This document shows, piece by piece, positions 5,575 to 6,545 of a stretch of 6,545 bases of DNA. Each line of letters starts with the position of its first letter. Position 1 is the stretch's first letter. Under the pieces are notes generated by a model. The model worked only from the letters and a program-made list of their open reading frames with translations. It did not search any database and was not told the origin of the DNA. The translations under genes and the position numbers were made by a program. Origin of the DNA: an uncultured Eggerthellaceae bacterium (GTDB lineage Bacteria > Actinomycetota > Coriobacteriia > Coriobacteriales > Eggerthellaceae); contig CAKTXN010000095.1 of assembly GCA_934630905.1 (NCBI GenBank), forward strand, positions 1-6,545, given 5' to 3'.

Positions 5575-5596
5575 CTTTGCATAGGGGAATGCAAAG
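5575..5596 (+). other. Perfect hairpin in the MFS gene leader
   Basis: CTTTGCAT (5575-5582) and ATGCAAAG (5589-5596) are an exact 8-bp inverted repeat with the six-base loop AGGGGA. It is 41 bases before the MFS ATG and not followed by a U-tract. The arms contain the ATGCAAA heptamer also seen upstream of the enzyme operon (161-167) and the LysR gene (5119-5125), so it may be a protein site rather than an RNA structure. Confidence 0.45.
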
Positions 5597-5625
5597 GTTT
5601 GCTGGACTAGAAATCTATCTTTTTC

Positions 5626-5633
5626 AAAGGAGG
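5626..5633 (+). promoter_or_regulatory. Ribosome binding site of the MFS gene
   Basis: AAAGGAGG lies four bases before the ATG at 5638, a near-perfect Shine-Dalgarno that fixes the start. Confidence 0.85.
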
Positions 5634-5637
5634 AAAA

Positions 5638-6545
5638 ATGGAAGAAAAGAAATCCTTCGGTTACGGATGGTTTCTAACCGTTCTGTGCGGCATGTTCTAC
5701 TTCATGTCCTCTGGCTTTATCGTAGCCAGTGCGCAGATTCTTAATCCTGCAATGATGGCCGACATCGGCATCAGCGCAACTGTTCTGGGTCTTGGCTTCA
5801 CCATCTTCGTTTGGTGCTCTGGCCTGCCCGCACCGCTGGTTGGTATCCTTATTGACAAGATTGGCACCCGCTGGTCTATCGCTATCGGCGGTTTGATCAT
5901 GACTGTTGGCGCCATCTGCATGACCACCATTGTCCACAGCGCCGTTGGCTACATCATCTTCTTCGGCATCTTCATGGCTTTGGGTAACATTATGGCTGGT
6001 CAGGTTTCCATCCAGTCCACCATTGGCTTCTGGTTCCAGAAGCGCCGCGGCAAGGCTATGTCCATTGCAATGGGCATTGGCGGCCTGGGTTCCTTTGTTG
6101 CTCCTTTGGCGGTAAGCAACTTGATCAAAGACGGCTCATGGCAAAATGGCTGGATCCTGCTTGCGGTATTCGGCATTGTTATCGCAATTCTGTCCATCCT
6201 GTTCGTACGCACCCATCCGGAAGAGAAGGGTCTCGAGGTTGACGGCGGCGAGACAACGGTTGAAACCAAAGCGCAGAAGGCAAGCAAGGCTTTCAAGAAC
6301 TCCGAGAAGCTTACTGCGAAGCAGATTCTTCACATGCCGAGCTTCTGGCTGTTGGCAATGCTGGGCTCCGGCGGCTTCTCCGCTTTCGCCCTGCAGAGCT
6401 CCATGGGTGTTTTGAACTTCAAGACCTTGGGCTTTGACCCAGCGTTCATCGCAAGCGTTGCTGCAATCTACGGCATTATCGCTTTGATCTTCAAGACCGT
6501 TTCTGGCTTCATTGCCGACTACATTGATGGTCGCCAGCTCATGAT
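5638..6545 (+). CDS. MFS transporter, oxalate/formate-antiporter or monocarboxylate-transporter-like (3' end outside window)
   Basis: The frame stays open to the right edge, giving 302 residues of a protein that should be about 400-450 long. About eight hydrophobic helices are visible: roughly 10-33, 45-70, 79-98, 103-122, 140-160, 171-190, 233-255 and 270-291, with a charged cytoplasmic loop at 191-230 between the two six-helix halves. The loop 2-3 signature is GILIDKIGTR (69-78), with D73 and R78. FWFQKRRGKAMSIAMG (131-146) resembles the WFxxRRGxAxGI motif of the OFA/monocarboxylate branch. SGFIADYIDGR (289-299) is the second-half counterpart of motif A. It is divergent from the LysR gene and points the same way as the enzyme operon. 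By context (inference) it imports the polyphenol substrate or exports the product; the transported compound cannot be read from the sequence. Codon usage resembles that of the enzyme genes. Confidence 0.85.
   Translation, partial: MEEKKSFGYGWFLTVLCGMFYFMSSGFIVASAQILNPAMMADIGISATVLGLGFTIFVWCSGLPAPLVGILIDKIGTRWSIAIGGLIMTVGAICMTTIVHSAVGYIIFFGIFMALGNIMAGQVSIQSTIGFWFQKRRGKAMSIAMGIGGLGSFVAPLAVSNLIKDGSWQNGWILLAVFGIVIAILSILFVRTHPEEKGLEVDGGETTVETKAQKASKAFKNSEKLTAKQILHMPSFWLLAMLGSGGFSAFALQSSMGVLNFKTLGFDPAFIASVAAIYGIIALIFKTVSGFIADYIDGRQLM

Larger units (their letters stand above)
5036..5637. other. Long AT-rich divergent regulatory region between the LysR and MFS genes
   Basis: This 602-base stretch has no convincing gene. 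The open frames on the minus strand (for example 5176-5520) begin with TTG, lack a ribosome binding site and give cysteine-rich, non-family protein. It contains the LysR promoter, two TTGAATAA direct repeats (5098-5105 and 5143-5150), an imperfect dyad (AATAATGC 5101-5108 with GCATAATA 5122-5129), a dyad at 5363-5377, a long-spaced inverted repeat at 5422-5450, phased AATCA repeats at 5523-5550 and a hairpin at 5575-5596. The length is generous for a simple divergent promoter pair. Confidence 0.7.

Overview
The window holds a compact, probably single-purpose locus for anaerobic polyphenol (hydroxylated aromatic) metabolism. It lies between the start of an unrelated leftward gene at the left edge and a transporter cut by the right edge. 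The core is a two-gene operon (347-3789). It encodes an 870-residue molybdopterin oxidoreductase and a 275-residue iron-sulfur partner. In size, cofactor layout and domain composition the pair matches pyrogallol-phloroglucinol transhydroxylase (AthL/AthS) of Pelobacter acidigallici and related cytoplasmic catechol- or pyrogallol-modifying molybdenum enzymes. The large subunit has no Tat signal and no N-terminal Fe-S motif, and it carries an Asp-Ser-Trp triad where the family places its serine Mo ligand. The small subunit has exactly 12 cysteines, enough for three [4Fe-4S] clusters, and a C-terminal transthyretin-like domain.

Layout: 1-130 (-) start of a membrane protein of unknown identity; 131-346 divergent spacer with a leader hairpin and a purine-rich ribosome binding region; 347-2959 (+) large subunit; 2962-3789 (+) small subunit; 3790-4042 hairpins and two terminators facing each other; 4043-5035 (-) LysR-type regulator; 5036-5637 long AT-rich divergent regulatory region with several dyads and repeats; 5638 to the end (+) MFS transporter, missing its C-terminal part.

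Reading the genes together (inference): the MFS carrier probably moves an aromatic substrate or product across the membrane, the cytoplasmic molybdenum enzyme transfers or removes a ring hydroxyl, and the LysR protein senses the compound. Sequence blocks shared between the LysR promoter and the region upstream of the MFS gene (CGTATA, GTGCAAATRCAA, TTGTATAG) are candidate regulator sites. A GATAATC box lies at a similar distance upstream of both the enzyme operon and the MFS gene, with no good -35 in either case, which would suit activator-dependent promoters.

Organism: an obligate anaerobe is likely from the enzyme family. Moderate GC, strong Shine-Dalgarno sequences and the combination of a cytoplasmic molybdenum enzyme, MFS carrier and LysR gene fit a gut or rumen Eggerthellaceae-type actinobacterium, but clostridial or Desulfobacterota origin cannot be excluded from the sequence alone. 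The substrate is not determined by anything in the window: no gallate decarboxylase or phloroglucinol reductase is present.
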